Positions 61,736-64,000 of a stretch of DNA of 64,000 nucleotides are shown piece after piece (the stretch's first letter is position 1; every line of letters begins with the position of its first letter). Below the pieces are notes generated by a model that saw nothing but the letters and a program-made list of their open reading frames with translations, was not told the origin of the DNA and searched no databases. Where the stretch lies: the NCBI GenBank assembly GCA_032821775.1, contig JAVLRN010000013.1, forward strand, positions 248,001-312,000, given 5' to 3'. Source of the DNA: Sanguinoderma infundibulare (lineage: Eukaryota > Basidiomycota > Agaricomycetes > Polyporales > Polyporaceae). The position numbers and the translations under genes were made by a program.

Positions 61736-62284
61736 GAGCTCTCTACAGTCGACTCTGTTTCCGTTGAGCGTCTGAAAGTACATTGTCGAGCACCGCCGAC
61801 ACCCTTTCGCGGGACGTCAAGGCGTTCTGCCTTCACCCCACAGGAAAGGAAGATACCCCGAGTGGCTGACGCTGTCGCTCAGAGGAGTCAATGATGGTGC
61901 TGAATGGATGACTGGGATCAGTACTCTGTACTTTCTCTCCGCTTTGCGAGATGCGAGTAACATCGTGTTCGACAGCGTACAAGATGTGGAAAGTTCCATT
62001 TCCGAGAGTGAATATATATAGCATGCTCCATGCACGAGGATGATTCTGATAGTTCATGATATTGTCCAAGCGAGGCGAATAGTAGGTGGGGACTCGAGTA
62101 GAATATTTTGAGACGTCCGGCCCCTTCGGCAGCAGCCCGAGCGCCGAAATGATCCGAAAATGATCTCGGCAGATCCCGGTGCCGGCCGGACGCGTTATCC
62201 GTTGGACTTGCTGGACTGGGACTGCGCCGGTTCAAACTGCTTGGCTATGGTCGACGACCAGCTACAAATCCTCGGTATCACCAA
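61736..62284. other. Intergenic region
   Basis: 3' side of the zinc-finger gene and promoter of the Zn2Cys6 gene; no other feature seen. Confidence 0.45.
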
Positions 62285-64000
62285 ATGTCTGCCGATGAAC
62301 TCGAATATCGTGCCCAGTATAAGAGGCAGAAACACTCAAGGGCATGCGAATTTTGCCGGAGGAGGAAAGGTGCGCTGATTCACAGCCACTGACTCAATGA
62401 TGGCCCGAAGATTACTGAAACCCGCATGCAGTTGGTTGTGAGTTCAGGTTTTCAGTTTGTTGGACCCTGAGCCCACTTTCTGTCGGTATCTAGGTGACGC
62501 AGCTGACAGGGCCGAGAACCAATGCTCGAGGTGCATTACCAACGGCATCGACTGCCAGTACGACCCCGCCGCAAAGGTATGTTCCCCGCAGATCTCATGT
62601 GTTACCTGTACCTCTCTGACCCGCACCAGATGAAGCGCCCTACAAAGAAGTAAGCATGATTACTAGATGCAACCGAATCCCAGGGGGTGCATACCTGGAA
62701 GGGTAGTCTCGTCACCAGATGTCAAGGGAGGCCTTGTGCGTCGTGGATGGGGAGACAGAACGGCGTAGATCCTCCCTTACCCTCTGGTGACTCGGAGTTT
62801 CGTCTAGGCAGAGGGGGCGTTCCCGTTGCGTGTCCCCGGGCTTCCAATCCGTGCACTGAGGCCTGAACAGTGCCTGCGGTGACATGCGACCGCGGGACAC
62901 GTTCTACGCGAGTTTCCTGCCTTGGCACGGCCAGGGAATAAGGCTTGTGTGTCACATTCGACCCGTAAGAGCATGCCAGCTTGGATCTACACAGAGAACT
63001 GGAGTTGGTCCTGGATGCGTGGTGCGAATAAAGAGTTGTCCCTGACGCGAGTGCGAAAACAGAGCGCGGACTCTGTCTTCGCACAGCCCATTAAAGATCG
63101 CGCTCTTTCTTTGAACTAGGAACCAAGTGCCGCGCTCTGTCTCGGCGACGCGCATTGAGGACCGCGCTCCGCCAATCTACGCTGGCATGTTGAGCGTGAC
63201 ATGTAGATTGTGCGGACGGGGATCCTTGCGACACACTTGGTGGCACTCGGACCGGGATGAAGGGAACCCCCCCCCCCCCCCCCCCCCCCCCGGCTGTCTA
63301 TACTACACTGGCCGGACGTTAAAGGAGGGTCTCTGCGTGGTTCCGTCTCGTTCTCCTTTCCGTGCCGTGAGGCACTCCCTTAATGCCTAGGGACGAGACT
63401 ACTTCACCGGGTGTATTGGCCTGATCCTGCCTTCAGTTCTCTTTCCTTGCTGAGGTGAGGTTTCAAAACGACTTGTGACGAGACTCCTCAAAGGACGGAT
63501 GCCCTATACTCTGGCATGACACCATTCCCTTCGAACTTGAAGATAATTGCTCAGATCAATCCAACAGATATGTCCAGGCGCTTGAAGACCGCCTCTCCAA
63601 AGTCGAGAGTCTGCTGGAGAAGGTACCCAAGTCCTGTTCGTCATTCACACCAGATTGTTAGACTGAATGCACGCACAGCTGCGGGCTGACGCCCCGCTCC
63701 TTGAAGTTGATCCTGATGAAGCGGAAGACCCGCCCAGCCAGCAATCGCCCCCAAGCGTCTCAAATATTCCGCATCCTACTTGGTCCTCTACGACGCTCTT
63801 CCCGCGAGGTTTCCACCCGTCGACTGACTCTTCCGAAGAGATCGACCCCAGCGACAACGAAGACGGGCAAGCGGTTACCGATACCCATCCCATGGGCTAC
63901 CAGGGTAAATCTAGCAATTCGGGCCTTGTCCGCACCGTCATTGGCCTTAAGAGCAAGTACACGGGCATGCCACCTATCGAATTCAATAAACCGCTCCACG
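62285..64000 (+). CDS. Zn2Cys6 transcription factor, partial at window end
   Basis: Exons: 62285-62369, 62432-62437, 62494-62576, 62630-62649, 63568-63622, 63679-beyond 64000. The N-terminus reads MSADELEYRAQYKRQKHSRA and a binuclear cluster CEFCRRRKVGC...NQCSRCITNGIDC with spacing C-X2-C-X6-C-X9-C-X2-C-X6-C, then a linker (MKRPTKK) and a dimerisation coiled coil YVQALEDRLSKVESLLEKL. The acidic region that follows runs off the window. The third Cys exists only if the 6-nt exon is used. The intron 62650-63567 (918 nt) is far longer than the others and contains an inserted repeat and a C25 run. Confidence 0.87.
62432..62437 (+). other. Candidate 6-nt microexon in the Zn2Cys6 gene
   Basis: TTGGTT lies between an intron 62370-62431 (GTGCGC...CTGAAA...TGCAG, 62 nt) and 62438-62493 (GTGAGT...CCCTGAG...CTAG, 56 nt). 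Joining AAAG+TTGGTT+GTGAC reads K-V-G-C-D and creates the third zinc-binding Cys. Skipping it gives KGDAAD without that Cys. Confidence 0.7.
62701..63489. mobile_element. Possible MITE inside the long intron
   Basis: GGGTAGTCTCGTCAC at 62701-62715 and the complement of GAGGAGTCTCGTCAC at 63475-63489 match at 13 of 15 bases, inverted. The unit fills most of the 918-nt intron. A third copy of the word (GACGAGACTACT) occurs near 63391. No target duplication found. Confidence 0.45.
63267..63291 (+). repeat. Homopolymer run of 25 C
   Basis: Twenty-five consecutive C inside the long intron; the length may be an assembly estimate. Confidence 0.9.

Overview
The window looks like a filamentous basidiomycete genome, most likely a white-rot Agaricomycete (Polyporales is my guess, inferred rather than seen). 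The reasons are genes cut by many 45-65 nt GT-AG introns with CTNA-type branch points, plant cell wall enzymes (a GH10 xylanase and a CBM1-tagged acetyl xylan esterase), a velvet factor, a fungal BTB protein, an F-box protein, Zn2Cys6 and C2H2 regulators, and a large load of LTR retrotransposons. There are no operons or prokaryotic features.

Layout. 1-5261: a complete GH10 xylanase on the minus strand, 2.5 kb of apparently empty DNA, and a BTB-domain gene. 5836-13512: a Ty3/gypsy chromovirus with two identical 247-bp LTRs, a perfect CTGTC target duplication, intact gag and pol, and a self-priming (Tf1-like) primer site; it looks very young. 13513-25400: old wreckage. A minus-strand gypsy relic (RT, RNase H, integrase) is split by a 3.15-kb element with 16-bp inverted termini that carries a DUF3605-like gene, and a degenerate hAT transposase follows. 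25407-30651: a nearly intact Ty1/copia element with GTTAA target duplications and one TGA at the last zinc-knuckle cysteine of Gag. 30652-43260: a nest of two gag-only LTR elements side by side, the second split in its LTR by another copia element, which is itself split by a 948-bp unclassified insertion. I can resolve the junctions and target duplications of most layers.

43660-64000 is mostly host sequence: the 3' part of a NIPA-type magnesium transporter gene, a velvet regulator, an acetyl xylan esterase broken by a stop codon and by loss of its C-terminus next to a fragment of the rRNA-processing gene RRP7, an F-box gene, degenerate copies of an unrecognised gene family, ribosomal protein uS5 (RPS2), an unrecognised Ser/Pro-rich gene, a C2H2 zinc-finger gene and the start of a Zn2Cys6 transcription factor that runs off the window.

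The most unusual observations are two predicted microexons (2 nt in the xylanase, 6 nt in the Zn2Cys6 gene) that restore conserved family motifs, the self-primed chromovirus with ATG-less frames upstream of gag, the gag-only elements, and a TIR element carrying a host-like gene. I found no clearly new multi-gene system. All exon boundaries are read by eye from splice motifs and protein-family conservation.
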